Source: Actinacidiphila alni
GTDB lineage: Bacteria > Actinomycetota > Actinomycetes > Streptomycetales > Streptomycetaceae
NCBI RefSeq assembly: GCF_900112845.1
Contig: NZ_FONG01000012.1
Location: 1 to 64,000 of the forward strand
Reading direction: 5' to 3'
Length of the DNA: 64,000 nt
The position numbers and the translations under genes are program-made. Shown here one piece after another: positions 32,732 through 40,825 of this stretch. The first letter of the stretch is position 1, and every line of letters starts with the position of its first letter. A model generated the notes under the pieces. It was not told the origin of the DNA. It made no database searches and was given only the letters and a program-made list of their open reading frames with translations.

Positions 32732-32737
32732 TACGCT
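32732..32737 (+). promoter_or_regulatory. -10 element of a leaderless promoter (cobalamin adenosyltransferase)
   Basis: TACGCT lies 7 bases before ATG 32745. GCGACC 17 bases upstream of it could serve as a weak -35. Confidence 0.5.
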
Positions 32738-32744
32738 CGACGGC

Positions 32745-33317
32745 ATGGTCAACCTCACCCGCATCTACACCCGTACCGGCGACGACGGCACCACCGCGCT
32801 CGGCGACATGAGCCGTACGCACAAGACGGACTCCCGGATCGCCGCCTACGCCGACGCCAACGAGGCGAACGCCGCGCTCGGTGTCGCGCTCGCGCTCGGC
32901 GCGCTGCCGGACGAGGTCGCCGCCGTCCTGATCCGTGTGCAGAACGACCTGTTCGACGTCGGCGCCGACCTCGCCACCCCCGTCGTGCCCGACCCCGAGT
33001 ACCCGCCGCTGCGCGTCGAGCAGAGCTACGTCGACCGCCTCGAAGGCGAATGCGACCGCTTCCTCGCCGACCTCGACAAGCTGCGCAGCTTCATCCTCCC
33101 CGGCGGCACCCCGGGCGCCGCCCTCCTGCACCAGGCGTGCACCATCGTCCGCCGCGCCGAACGCTCCACCTGGGCCGCCCTCCAGGAGCACGGCGACACG
33201 ATGAACCCCCTCACCGCCACCTACCTCAACCGCCTCTCCGACCTCCTCTTCATCCTCGCCCGCACCGCCAACAAGTCCCGCGGCGACGTCCTGTGGACCC
33301 CGGGCGAGAACCGCTGA
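32745..33317 (+). CDS. PduO-type cob(I)alamin adenosyltransferase
   Basis: This 190-residue enzyme transfers the adenosyl group of ATP to cob(I)alamin to make coenzyme B12. The N-terminal ATP-binding stretch IYTRTGDDGTTALGD, the segment IAAYADANEANAALGVALA and the C-terminal RRAERS...YLNRLSDLLFILAR are family signatures. Length is typical. The product is the cofactor needed by IcmA, with MeaB as its chaperone. The start is fixed by TACGCT-N7-ATG. Confidence 0.95.
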   Translation: MVNLTRIYTRTGDDGTTALGDMSRTHKTDSRIAAYADANEANAALGVALALGALPDEVAAVLIRVQNDLFDVGADLATPVVPDPEYPPLRVEQSYVDRLEGECDRFLADLDKLRSFILPGGTPGAALLHQACTIVRRAERSTWAALQEHGDTMNPLTATYLNRLSDLLFILARTANKSRGDVLWTPGENR

Positions 33318-33330
33318 CGCCCTCCGGGGC

Positions 33331-33490
33331 TCACCCCTGACGACCCTGCTGCCCGTGGCGCTCGTGCCGCGCCCGCTGCCCCTCGACCGCGACCGGCGGG
33401 CGTTTGGGCCAGAGGGTGTAGCCGGCGGCGACGGCCGCGTTGACGGCGGTGACGGCGGCGAGGCGGAGTTGCCACTGCTGGAGGGCGTCC
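33331..33490 (-). pseudogene. Possible C-terminal remnant of a membrane protein
   Basis: The minus-strand frame ending at TGA 33331-33333 reads DALQQWQLRLAAVTAVNAAVAAG followed by YTLWPKRPPVAVEG. This looks like a last membrane helix and a basic tail. No start codon is available, because upstream it runs antisense into the LuxR remnant. Low complexity makes chance possible. Confidence 0.3.
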
Positions 33491-33804
33491 GCCTGGTGGC
33501 GCGCGGCGACGGCATGATCGCGCCCGCCGTGACCCGCCGCCTGATCAGTGCCTTCGCCGCGAAGGCCGCGCCCCGCAGCGACGCCGACCTGGCGGCGGTG
33601 GCCGCGCTGACCCCGCGCGAGCGCGAGGTGCTGGCCGCGCTCGGCGGCGGCCTGTCCAACGCGGAGATCGCCGCGGCCCTGTCAATGGCGGAGGCGACCA
33701 CCAAGACGCATGTGAGCCGCATCCTGGCCAAGCTGGAGCTGCGCAGCCGCGTCCAGGCCGCGATGCTGGCCCAGGACCTCGGACTGAGCCGGGGGACGGA
33801 GTGA
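33478..33804 (+). pseudogene. NarL/LuxR-type response regulator, C-terminal remnant
   Basis: From LEGVRLVARGDGMIAPAVTRRLISAF to the stop the sequence is a standard response-regulator output half. The LuxR helix-turn-helix reads ALTPREREVLAALGGGLSNAEIAAALSMAEATTKTHVSRILAKLELRSRVQAAMLAQDLG. The receiver domain with its Asp is absent. Full-length proteins are about 220 residues and about 108 remain. Similarity starts suddenly at about 33478. A GTG or TTG start upstream would give unrelated low-complexity sequence. No sensor kinase is nearby. Likely a deletion remnant. Confidence 0.7.
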
Positions 33805-33810
33805 AAGGCG

Positions 33811-34257
33811 CTACGCCACGTTGACCCGCTGGCCGGGCGGGGCCGCCTCCAGCCACGCGAGGAAGCCGGTGAGCGCGTCGTCGCTCATCGCCAGCTCGAG
33901 ACGGTCACCGCGGTGCACACAGGTCAGCACGACCGCGTCCGAGAGCAGCGCCAGCTCCTCCGAGCCCTGCGGGTCGCGCCGCCCCAGCACCTCGATCGCC
34001 GGGCGCAGCAGCACCCGGCGCGGGCGCGGCGCGTACGAGAAGACCCGGAACCACTCGACCCGGTCGCCGCTGTAGCGCGAGACCCCGTACACCCAGCCCT
34101 TGCCGCCGGGATCGGCGCCCTCCGGCGGGGCGAGCCGCAGGCTGCAGTCGAAGGTGCCGCCCGGCCGCTGGATCAGCCGTCGGCGCAGGCCGAAGACGAA
34201 GAGCCCCAGCAGGCCGGCCGCGATCACCGCGCCGCCCACCTCGAATGCGAGGATCAC
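33811..34257 (-). CDS. DUF2550 domain protein
   Basis: This 148-residue protein has one N-terminal membrane segment (ILAFEVGGAVIAAGLLGLFVFGLRRRL) and a soluble DUF2550 domain (GGTFDCSLRL, GWVYGVSRYSGDRVEWFRVFSYAPRPRR, DGDRLELAM-like end). The gene is habitually found next to atpC in actinobacteria; function unknown. GTG 34257 was chosen because GGAGG lies 9 bases upstream. GTG 34263 is only 3 bases from it. Confidence 0.9.
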   Translation of the reverse strand: MILAFEVGGAVIAAGLLGLFVFGLRRRLIQRPGGTFDCSLRLAPPEGADPGGKGWVYGVSRYSGDRVEWFRVFSYAPRPRRVLLRPAIEVLGRRDPQGSEELALLSDAVVLTCVHRGDRLELAMSDDALTGFLAWLEAAPPGQRVNVA

Positions 34258-34414
34258 GTCCACCGTCCTCCTCGCCTGGGGTTGTCCGTGTCGGCCCTTG
34301 CTGTACCACCGGAGCCGCGGACCGCCCGAGAGGGCAGTCCGCGGCACCGTGGTCGTTCGTCACGCCTGGTACTTCTGTGTATACGGTTGTGGTGGTGCGG
34401 TTGTTCAGCGAGTG

Positions 34415-34437
34415 CCGACCCCGGTGTTGCGGGTCGG
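34415..34437 (-). terminator. Terminator after atpC
   Basis: CCGACCC (34415-34421) and GGGTCGG (34431-34437) pair perfectly across 9 bases, directly beyond the atpC stop codon. Confidence 0.65.
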
Positions 34438-34812
34438 TCAGCGGGCTCCCGTCGCGGCCGCGAGCCGGACCTCGGCGCGGCGCTCGGCGCCCGCGTCGGC
34501 CTCGGACTTGGACCGCTCCAGGGCGCGCTCGGCGCGCGCCACATCGATCTCGTCGGCCAGCTCCGCGATCTCCGCGAGAATCGAGAGCTTGTCGTCGGAG
34601 AAGGAGATGAACCCGCCGTGCACGGCGGCCACCACGGTGCCGCCGTCGCTGACGCGGATCGTCACCGGGCCGGACTGGAGCACACCGAGGAGCGGCTCGT
34701 GTCCCGGCATGATGCCGATGTCACCCGACGTGGTACGGGCGATGACCATGGTGGCCTCGCCGGACCAGACACTGCGGTCCGCGGCGACCAGCTCGACGTG
34801 AAGATCGGCCAA
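34438..34812 (-). CDS. atpC: ATP synthase F1 subunit epsilon
   Basis: This 124-residue central-stalk subunit couples rotation and regulates hydrolysis. The N-terminal beta domain (ADLHVELVAADRSVWSGEATMVIART, GDIGIMPGHEPLLGVLQSG) is followed by two short helices. TTG 34812 is used because GAGGAG lies 5 bases upstream and the product then begins M-A-D-L as in relatives. It is last in the atp operon and separated from atpD by 146 bases containing a very strong hairpin. Confidence 0.95.
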   Translation of the reverse strand: MADLHVELVAADRSVWSGEATMVIARTTSGDIGIMPGHEPLLGVLQSGPVTIRVSDGGTVVAAVHGGFISFSDDKLSILAEIAELADEIDVARAERALERSKSEADAGAERRAEVRLAAATGAR

Positions 34813-34874
34813 GACGGCTCCTCGGGTTGGCATCCGCCGTTCTCGGTGGATGCGTAAGACACAGAATAAGGGGT

Positions 34875-34930
34875 GTGAGAGGGGGCGGGTGCCCCGGGGC
34901 TTCGCCTCGGGACCGCCCGCCCCCTCTCAC
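34875..34930 (-). promoter_or_regulatory. Long stem-loop in the atpD-atpC gap
   Basis: GTGAGAGGGGGCGGG (34875-34889) and CCCGCCCCCTCTCAC (34916-34930) form a perfect 15-bp stem. It encloses CCCGGGGC/GCCTCGGG (34893-34900 and 34904-34911, one wobble). A further GCGCGC/GCGCGC hairpin lies at 34931-34946. It could act as a partial terminator or RNA-stability element lowering atpC output. Confidence 0.85.
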
Positions 34931-34958
34931 GCGCGCAGCGGCGCGCGAGCCCTGCGCG

Positions 34959-36410
34959 TCAGTTGACGCCGAGCTTGGCGGCGTTGGCCTTGAGGTCGTC
35001 CAGGCCACCGCACATGAAGAACGCCTGCTCCGGGAAGTGGTCGTACTCACCGTCGGCGATGGCGTTGAACGCGGAGATCGACTCGTCCAGCGACACGTCC
35101 GAGCCGTCGACACCGGTGAACTGCTTCGCCGCGTGGGTGTTCTGCGACAGGAAGCGCTCGATGCGGCGGGCGCGGAAGACGGTGAGCTTGTCCTCCTCGC
35201 CCAGCTCGTCGATGCCGAGGATGGAGATGATGTCCTGGAGGTCCTTGTACTTCTGCAGGATGCCCTTGACGCGCGAGGCGCAGTCGTAGTGGTCCTGCGA
35301 GATGTAGCGCGGGTCCAGGATGCGGGACGTGGAGTCCAGCGGGTCCACCGCGGGGTAGATGCCCTTCTCCGAGATCGGCCGCGAGAGCACGGTCGTCGCG
35401 TCGAGGTGGGCGAAGGTGGTGGCCGGCGCCGGGTCGGTCAGGTCGTCCGCAGGGACGTAGATCGCCTGCATCGAGGTGATCGAGTGACCGCGGGTCGAGG
35501 TGATCCGCTCCTGGAGCTGGCCCATCTCGTCGGCCAGGTTCGGCTGGTAGCCCACCGCGGACGGCATGCGGCCGAGCAGCGTGGAGACCTCGGAACCGGC
35601 CTGCGTGAAGCGGAAGATGTTGTCGATGAAGAACAGCACGTCCTGCTTCTGCACATCGCGGAAGTACTCCGCCATGGTCAGACCGGCCAGCGCGACGCGC
35701 AGCCGGGTGCCCGGGGGCTCGTCCATCTGGCCGAAGACCAGCGCGGTCTTGTCGAGAACGCCGGACTCCTCCATCTCCGCGATCAGGTCGTTGCCCTCAC
35801 GGGTGCGCTCGCCGACACCGGCGAACACGGAGACGCCCTCGTGCAGCTTGGCCACACGCATGATCATTTCCTGGATGAGCACGGTCTTGCCGACGCCGGC
35901 ACCGCCGAACAGACCGATCTTGCCGCCCTTGACGTACGGGGTCAGCAGGTCGACGACCTTCAGGCCGGTCTCGAACATCTCGGTCTTGGACTCGAGGTCG
36001 TCGAACTTCGGCGCCTTGCGGTGGATCGCCCAGCGGTCGGTGACCTCGGACTCGGCCTCCGGCTCGTTCAGGATCTGGCCCAGGGTGTTGAACACCCGGC
36101 CCTTGGTGACGTCGCCGACCGGCACGGTGATGCCGTCGCCGGTGTCGGTCACCGGGGCCTGGCGGACCAGGCCGTCGGTGGGCTGCATGGAGATCGCGCG
36201 GACCAGGCCGTCGCCCAGGTGCTGGGCGACTTCCAGGGTCAGCGTCTTGGTGCCGGACTCGGAGTCCGTGTCGACGACGTCGACGTGCAGCGCGTTGTAG
36301 ATCTCCGGCATGGCGTCGACGGGGAACTCCACGTCGACGACCGGGCCGATGACCCGCGCCACGCGGCCGGTGGCCGTAGCGGTTTCAACAGTGCCAACAG
36401 TGGCAGTCAT
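34959..36410 (-). CDS. atpD: ATP synthase F1 subunit beta
   Basis: This 483-residue catalytic subunit has Walker A GGAGVGKT, the region GERTREGNDL, Walker B ALVFGQMDEPPG followed by VLFFIDNIFRFTQAG, and DELGEEDK in the DELSEED position. Length and sequence are standard. The start ATG 36410 lies 5 bases after the atpG stop. It works in the cytoplasmic F1 head with AtpA. Confidence 0.98.
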   Translation of the reverse strand: MTATVGTVETATATGRVARVIGPVVDVEFPVDAMPEIYNALHVDVVDTDSESGTKTLTLEVAQHLGDGLVRAISMQPTDGLVRQAPVTDTGDGITVPVGDVTKGRVFNTLGQILNEPEAESEVTDRWAIHRKAPKFDDLESKTEMFETGLKVVDLLTPYVKGGKIGLFGGAGVGKTVLIQEMIMRVAKLHEGVSVFAGVGERTREGNDLIAEMEESGVLDKTALVFGQMDEPPGTRLRVALAGLTMAEYFRDVQKQDVLFFIDNIFRFTQAGSEVSTLLGRMPSAVGYQPNLADEMGQLQERITSTRGHSITSMQAIYVPADDLTDPAPATTFAHLDATTVLSRPISEKGIYPAVDPLDSTSRILDPRYISQDHYDCASRVKGILQKYKDLQDIISILGIDELGEEDKLTVFRARRIERFLSQNTHAAKQFTGVDGSDVSLDESISAFNAIADGEYDHFPEQAFFMCGGLDDLKANAAKLGVN

Positions 36411-36415
36411 AGTGG

Positions 36416-37342
36416 TCAGTCACTCCCCGCGCTCGCGTCGGCGAGGGCGCTCGCGCCACCGACGATCTCGCTGATTTCCTGGGTGATGTCGGCCTGTCGG
36501 GCCGCGTTCGCAAGCCGCGTGAGCGACTTGATGAGGTCTTCCGCGTTGTCGGTCGCGGACTTCATCGCACGGCGGCGGGCGGCGTGCTCGGAAGCAGCGG
36601 CCTGGAGCAGCGCGTTGTAGATCCGGCTCTCGACGTACCGCGGCAGCAGCGCGTCCAGCACGCCTTCCGCGGACGGCTCGAACTCGTACAGCGGGAGGAT
36701 CTCGCCCTTGGTGATCCGCTGTTCGAGGCCGGACGCGGCCTCCTCGTCGAGCGAGAGCGGCAGCAGCCTGCGGTCCACCGGCGTCTGCGTCATCATCGAC
36801 ACGAACTCCGTGAAGACGATGTGCAGTTCGTCGACTCCGCCCTCGGCGGTCTCCTTGAGCACCGCCTCGATCAGCGGGGCCGCGACCGCCTTGGCGTCCG
36901 CGTAGCTCGGGCTGTCGGAGAAGCCGGTCCAGGAGTCCGTGACCTGCCGCTCGCGGAAGCCGTAGTACGCCACGGCCTTGCGGCCGATGAGGTACGAGTC
37001 GACGTCCTTGCCCTCCGCGCGCAGCCGCTCGGTGAGCCGGTCGGCCGCCTTGATCGCGTTGGACGAGTAGCCGCCCGCGAGACCGCGGTCGCTCGTGACG
37101 AGCAGGACCGCGGCGCGCGTGGGGTTCTCGGCCTCGGTGGTCAGCGGGTGCTTGGTGTTGGAGCCGGTCGCCACCGCCGTCACCGCACGGGTCAGTTCCT
37201 CGGCGTACGGGGAGGAGGCCGCCACCTGCCGCTGCGCCTTGACGATGCGGGAGGCGGCGATCATCTCCATCGCCTTGGTGATCTTCTTCGTGGCGGTGAC
37301 GGACTTGATCCGGCGCTTGTAAACCCGAATCTGTGCGCCCAT
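36416..37342 (-). CDS. atpG: ATP synthase F1 subunit gamma
   Basis: This 308-residue rotor shaft has the conserved N-terminus GAQIRVYKRRIKSVTATKKITKAMEMIAASRI and C-terminus AMKSATDNAEDLIKSLTRLANAARQADITQEISEIVGGA. The middle segment VTSDRGLAGGYSSNAIK is typical. ATG 37342 lies 4 bases after the atpA stop. Confidence 0.97.
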   Translation of the reverse strand: MGAQIRVYKRRIKSVTATKKITKAMEMIAASRIVKAQRQVAASSPYAEELTRAVTAVATGSNTKHPLTTEAENPTRAAVLLVTSDRGLAGGYSSNAIKAADRLTERLRAEGKDVDSYLIGRKAVAYYGFRERQVTDSWTGFSDSPSYADAKAVAAPLIEAVLKETAEGGVDELHIVFTEFVSMMTQTPVDRRLLPLSLDEEAASGLEQRITKGEILPLYEFEPSAEGVLDALLPRYVESRIYNALLQAAASEHAARRRAMKSATDNAEDLIKSLTRLANAARQADITQEISEIVGGASALADASAGSD

Positions 37343-37346
37343 GCGA

Positions 37347-38918
37347 TCAGCCCTCGACCAGCAGCGCGCCCGAGGACGTCTCGAACTGCTTCTTGAAGGC
37401 GGCCACCGCGTCGGTGAGCACCTCGACGGTCTCGTCCGGCAGCTTACCGGTCTCGACGATCGCGGTGAGCAGCGACTTGTGCTCGCGGTGCAGGTAGTCC
37501 AGCAGTTCGCGCTCGAAGCGGCGGACGTCCTCGACGGGTACGTCGTCCAGCTTGCCGGTGGTGCCGGCCCAGATGGAGACGACCTGGTCCTCGATCGCGT
37601 ACGGCGCGTACTGGCCCTGCTTGAGCAGCTCGACCATCCGCTGGCCGCGCTCGAGCTGGGCCTTGGAGGCCGCGTCCAGGTCGGAACCGAAGGCGGCGAA
37701 CGCCTCCAGCTCGCGGAACTGGGCCAGGTCCACGCGCAGCCGGCCGGCCACGCCCTTCATGGCCTTGATCTGCGCGGAGCCGCCGACCCGGGAGACCGAG
37801 ATACCGACGTTCAGCGCGGGGCGCTGACCGGCGTTGAACAGGTCCGACTCCAGGAAGCACTGGCCGTCGGTGATCGAGATGACGTTGGTCGGGATGAACG
37901 CCGACACGTCGTTGGCCTTGGTCTCGACGATCGGCAGGCCGGTCATCGAGCCGGCGCCCAGGTCGTCGGAGAGCTTGGCGCAGCGCTCCAGCAGGCGGGA
38001 GTGCAGGTAGAAGACGTCGCCCGGGTAGGCCTCGCGGCCCGGCGGACGGCGCAGCAGCAGGGAGACCGCGCGGTAGGCGTCGGCCTGCTTGCTCAGGTCG
38101 TCGAAGACGATCAGTACGTGCTTGCCCTGGTACATCCAGTGCTGGCCGATCGCCGAGCCGGTGTACGGGGCGAGGTACTTGAAGCCGGCCGGGTCGGACG
38201 CCGGGGCGGCCACGATCGTCGTGTACTCCAGGGCGCCGGCCTCCTCCAGCGAGGCGCGCACGCCCGCGATGGTGGAGCCCTTCTGGCCGATGGCGACGTA
38301 GATGCAGCGGACCTGCTTCTTCGGGTCGCCGGAACGCCAGTTGTCGCGCTGGTTGATGATCGTGTCGATCGCCAGGGCGGTCTTGCCGGTCTGCCGGTCG
38401 CCGATGATGAGCTGGCGCTGGCCGCGGCCGATCGGGGTCATCGAGTCGACGGCCTTGAGGCCGGTCTGCATCGGCTCGTGCACCGACTTGCGCTGCATGA
38501 CCGTGGGGGCCTGCAGTTCAAGGGCGCGGCGGCTGTCGGTCTCGATCTCGCCGAGGCCGTCGATCGGGGCGCCGAGCGGGTCCACGACCCGGCCCAGGTA
38601 GCCCTCGCCGACGGGGACGGAGAGCACCTCGCCGGTGCGCTGCACCGGCTGGCCCTCCTCGATTCCGTTGAACTCGCCGAGGACGATCGCGCCGATCTCG
38701 CGCTCTTCCAGGTTGAGGGCGAGACCGAGGGTGCCGTCCTCGAACTTCAGCAGCTCGTTCGCCATGGCCGAGGGCAGACCCTCGACCTTCGCGATGCCGT
38801 CTCCGGCAACGCTGACCGTGCCGACCTCCTCGCGCGAGGCGGCGTCCGGCTTGTACGACTGGACAAAGGTCTCCAGCGCGTCCCGGATCTCCTCCGGCCG
38901 GATCGTGAGCTCCGCCAT
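37347..38918 (-). CDS. atpA: ATP synthase F1 subunit alpha
   Basis: This 523-residue non-catalytic nucleotide-binding subunit has Walker A GDRQTGKTA, followed by CIYVAIGQKGSTIAGV and LIVFDDLSKQADAYR; the arginine-finger region ISVSRVGGSAQ is also present. ATG 38918 begins after a 164-base gap from atpH that contains a hairpin. Order atpH-A-G-D-C is canonical. Confidence 0.98.
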   Translation of the reverse strand: MAELTIRPEEIRDALETFVQSYKPDAASREEVGTVSVAGDGIAKVEGLPSAMANELLKFEDGTLGLALNLEEREIGAIVLGEFNGIEEGQPVQRTGEVLSVPVGEGYLGRVVDPLGAPIDGLGEIETDSRRALELQAPTVMQRKSVHEPMQTGLKAVDSMTPIGRGQRQLIIGDRQTGKTALAIDTIINQRDNWRSGDPKKQVRCIYVAIGQKGSTIAGVRASLEEAGALEYTTIVAAPASDPAGFKYLAPYTGSAIGQHWMYQGKHVLIVFDDLSKQADAYRAVSLLLRRPPGREAYPGDVFYLHSRLLERCAKLSDDLGAGSMTGLPIVETKANDVSAFIPTNVISITDGQCFLESDLFNAGQRPALNVGISVSRVGGSAQIKAMKGVAGRLRVDLAQFRELEAFAAFGSDLDAASKAQLERGQRMVELLKQGQYAPYAIEDQVVSIWAGTTGKLDDVPVEDVRRFERELLDYLHREHKSLLTAIVETGKLPDETVEVLTDAVAAFKKQFETSSGALLVEG

Positions 38919-38938
38919 CTGGGTTCCCTGCTCTCCTT

Positions 38939-39014
38939 GTTGGGCCCGAAAGTCTTCTTGGGGGTTTCTGGGGTCAACCCCCAGAAAGGCTCTGTTAGGC
39001 TCCGTCGGCCCAAC
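38939..39014 (-). promoter_or_regulatory. Structured atpH-atpA intergenic region
   Basis: TTTCTGGGG (38965-38973) and CCCCAGAAA (38979-38987) form a perfect 9-bp stem with a 5-base loop. GTTGGGCC (38939-38946) and GGCCCAAC (39007-39014) could pair outside it. It lies in the atpA leader. Confidence 0.65.
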
Positions 39015-39082
39015 GCGGGCCGCTCGTGGTGCGTGGTACTGCTTCTTGCGTTGGTGGCTGCGTCAGCGCGCGGTGACGGTGG

Positions 39083-39898
39083 TCAGCCGGCCATCCGCCG
39101 GGCCGCCTCGTCGAGGCGGTCGGAGATGGCGCCGTTGATGACCTCGTCACCGACCCGCACCCGGACACCGCCGAGGACCTCGGGGTCCACGTCCAGGTTC
39201 AGGTGCACCTGGCGTCCGTAGATCCGGGCCAGCGCGGCGCCGAGGCGCTGCTTCTGCTGGTCGCTGAGCGGCGTCGCCGACACCACTTCCGCGACCATCC
39301 GGTCGCGGCGGGCCGCGGCCAGCTTGGACAGGGATTCGATCCCCGCCTCCAGGCTACGTCCCCGCGGCGCGGTGACCAGCCGGACGACCAGTCGTTCGGT
39401 GACCGGATTGGCCCGCCCGCCGAGCAGCCGGTGCAGCAGGTCGGCCTTGGCCGTACCGCCGACCACCTGGTCGGTGAGCGCGGAGCGCAGTCCGGTGCTG
39501 CCGGAGACGATCCGCCCGAAGCGGAACAGCTCGTCCTCGACGTCGTCGAGCTGGCCGGCCCGCTGAGCGGCGGCGAGGTCGGCGCCTGACGCCAGCTCCT
39601 CCACCGCGTCCACCAGGTCGCGCGAGCGCGACCAGCGGGACCTGACCATGCCGCTGACCAGGTCGAAGCTGTCGCTGCCGAGCTGGCCGGCGAGCAGCTG
39701 CCGGGCCAGCGACGCCTTGGCCTCGCCGGACTTCGCCGGGTCCGTCAGGGCCCGGCGAAGCGTTCCCTCGCGGTCCAGCAGCGTGGTGACGGCGGCCAGC
39801 TCGTCGGCCAGCTTCGTCGCGTCGACGGACGCGATGTCCGTCAGCGCGTCGAGTCGTTCCCTGGCGGCGGCCAGTGCGTCGCGGCTCGCGCCGTTCAC
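39083..39898 (-). CDS. atpH: ATP synthase F1 subunit delta
   Basis: This 271-residue peripheral-stalk subunit linking F1 to subunit b is of the extended actinobacterial type. The C-terminal delta/OSCP signature is VVSATPLSDQQKQRLGAALARIYGRQVHLNLDVDPEVLGGVRVRVGDEVINGAISDRLDEA. GTG 39898 overlaps the atpF stop (GTGA). Confidence 0.96.
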   Translation of the reverse strand: MNGASRDALAAARERLDALTDIASVDATKLADELAAVTTLLDREGTLRRALTDPAKSGEAKASLARQLLAGQLGSDSFDLVSGMVRSRWSRSRDLVDAVEELASGADLAAAQRAGQLDDVEDELFRFGRIVSGSTGLRSALTDQVVGGTAKADLLHRLLGGRANPVTERLVVRLVTAPRGRSLEAGIESLSKLAAARRDRMVAEVVSATPLSDQQKQRLGAALARIYGRQVHLNLDVDPEVLGGVRVRVGDEVINGAISDRLDEAARRMAG

Positions 39899-40458
39899 CG
39901 GGCCGCCTCGGCGGTCGCGGAACCGGTGGCCGTAGCGTCCAGTCCGTCCAGGAAGCGGTCGATGGTGCGGCTCTGCCGGGCGGAGTCCTCCAGGGACTCG
40001 CCGACGAGCTTGCCGGCCAGTTCGGTGGCGAGCTTGCCGACGTCCTGGCGCAGCGCGGCGGCGGCCGCCTTGCGGTCGGCCTCGATCTGCGCGTGGCCGG
40101 CCGCGACGATCTCCTCGCGCTGACGCTGGCCTTCGGCGCGCATCTCCGCGATCAGCGCGGCACCCTGCTCCTGCGCCTCCTGGCGCAGCCGCGCGGCCTC
40201 GTGCCGGGCCTCGGAAAGCTGCTCGCGGTACTGCTCCAGCGTCTGCTGCGCCTCGGCCTGGGTGGCCTCGGCCTTCTCCATGCCACCTTCGATGGCCTCA
40301 CGGCGCTCTTCCAGAACCTTGTTGATGTTCGGGAGGAGCTTCTTGGCGAGGAAGATGAAGACGATGGCGAAGGCGATCAGGCCGATGATGAGCTCGGGGA
40401 TCGGCGGGACGAGCGGGTTCTCCGCGTCATCGGCCGCCATCTGTACCAGGGCGATCAC
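39895..40458 (-). CDS. atpF: ATP synthase Fo subunit b
   Basis: This 187-residue protein has one N-terminal membrane helix (LIIGLIAFAIVFIFLAKKLLP) and a long coiled coil (NKVLEERREAIEGGMEKAEATQAEAQQTL...). It forms the peripheral stalk. GTG 40458 gives the family-typical MIALVQ start. The end overlaps atpH by 4 bases. Confidence 0.96.
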   Translation of the reverse strand: MIALVQMAADDAENPLVPPIPELIIGLIAFAIVFIFLAKKLLPNINKVLEERREAIEGGMEKAEATQAEAQQTLEQYREQLSEARHEAARLRQEAQEQGAALIAEMRAEGQRQREEIVAAGHAQIEADRKAAAAALRQDVGKLATELAGKLVGESLEDSARQSRTIDRFLDGLDATATGSATAEAAR

Positions 40459-40498
40459 ATCAGTGCCTTCCGTCTGAGGTTCTGTCCGTCTGCCGCGG

Positions 40499-40750
40499 TC
40501 AGGAGGTCGGGTAGACGAACGGCATGACCAGACCGATCAGGGCGAGCGCCTCACAGAAGGCGAAGCCGAGGATCTGGTTGGCGCGGATCAGACCGGCCGC
40601 CTCGGGCTGGCGGGCCAGGGCCTGGGTGCCGTTGCCGAAGATGATGCCGATGCCGACGCCGGGGCCGATGGCCGCGAGGCCGTAGCCGATGGAGCCGAGG
40701 TTGCCCTTGATTTCGGTGGCGGCGAGGGTCGCCTGCGCGAGAGCGGACAT
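40499..40750 (-). CDS. atpE: ATP synthase Fo subunit c
   Basis: This 83-residue hairpin proteolipid of the rotor ring has a first helix with IGYGLAAIGPGVGIGIIFGNG, the polar loop ARQPE, and a second helix with the proton-carrying Glu67 in GFAFCEALALIG. ATG 40750 has GAAGGAAG upstream. Confidence 0.97.
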   Translation of the reverse strand: MSALAQATLAATEIKGNLGSIGYGLAAIGPGVGIGIIFGNGTQALARQPEAAGLIRANQILGFAFCEALALIGLVMPFVYPTS

Positions 40751-40825
40751 GCCGGTTCTTCCTTCTCTTTCACGGACCGGTGGGGGTTGGCCACCGGACA
40801 TCTATCGGTTCGTGGAGGCGGGGGC

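Noticed and set aside
32584..32744. Cobalamin riboswitch before the adenosyltransferase or icmA
   Set aside because: The genes have leaderless or very short leaders, and no B12-box-like conserved segment was seen.
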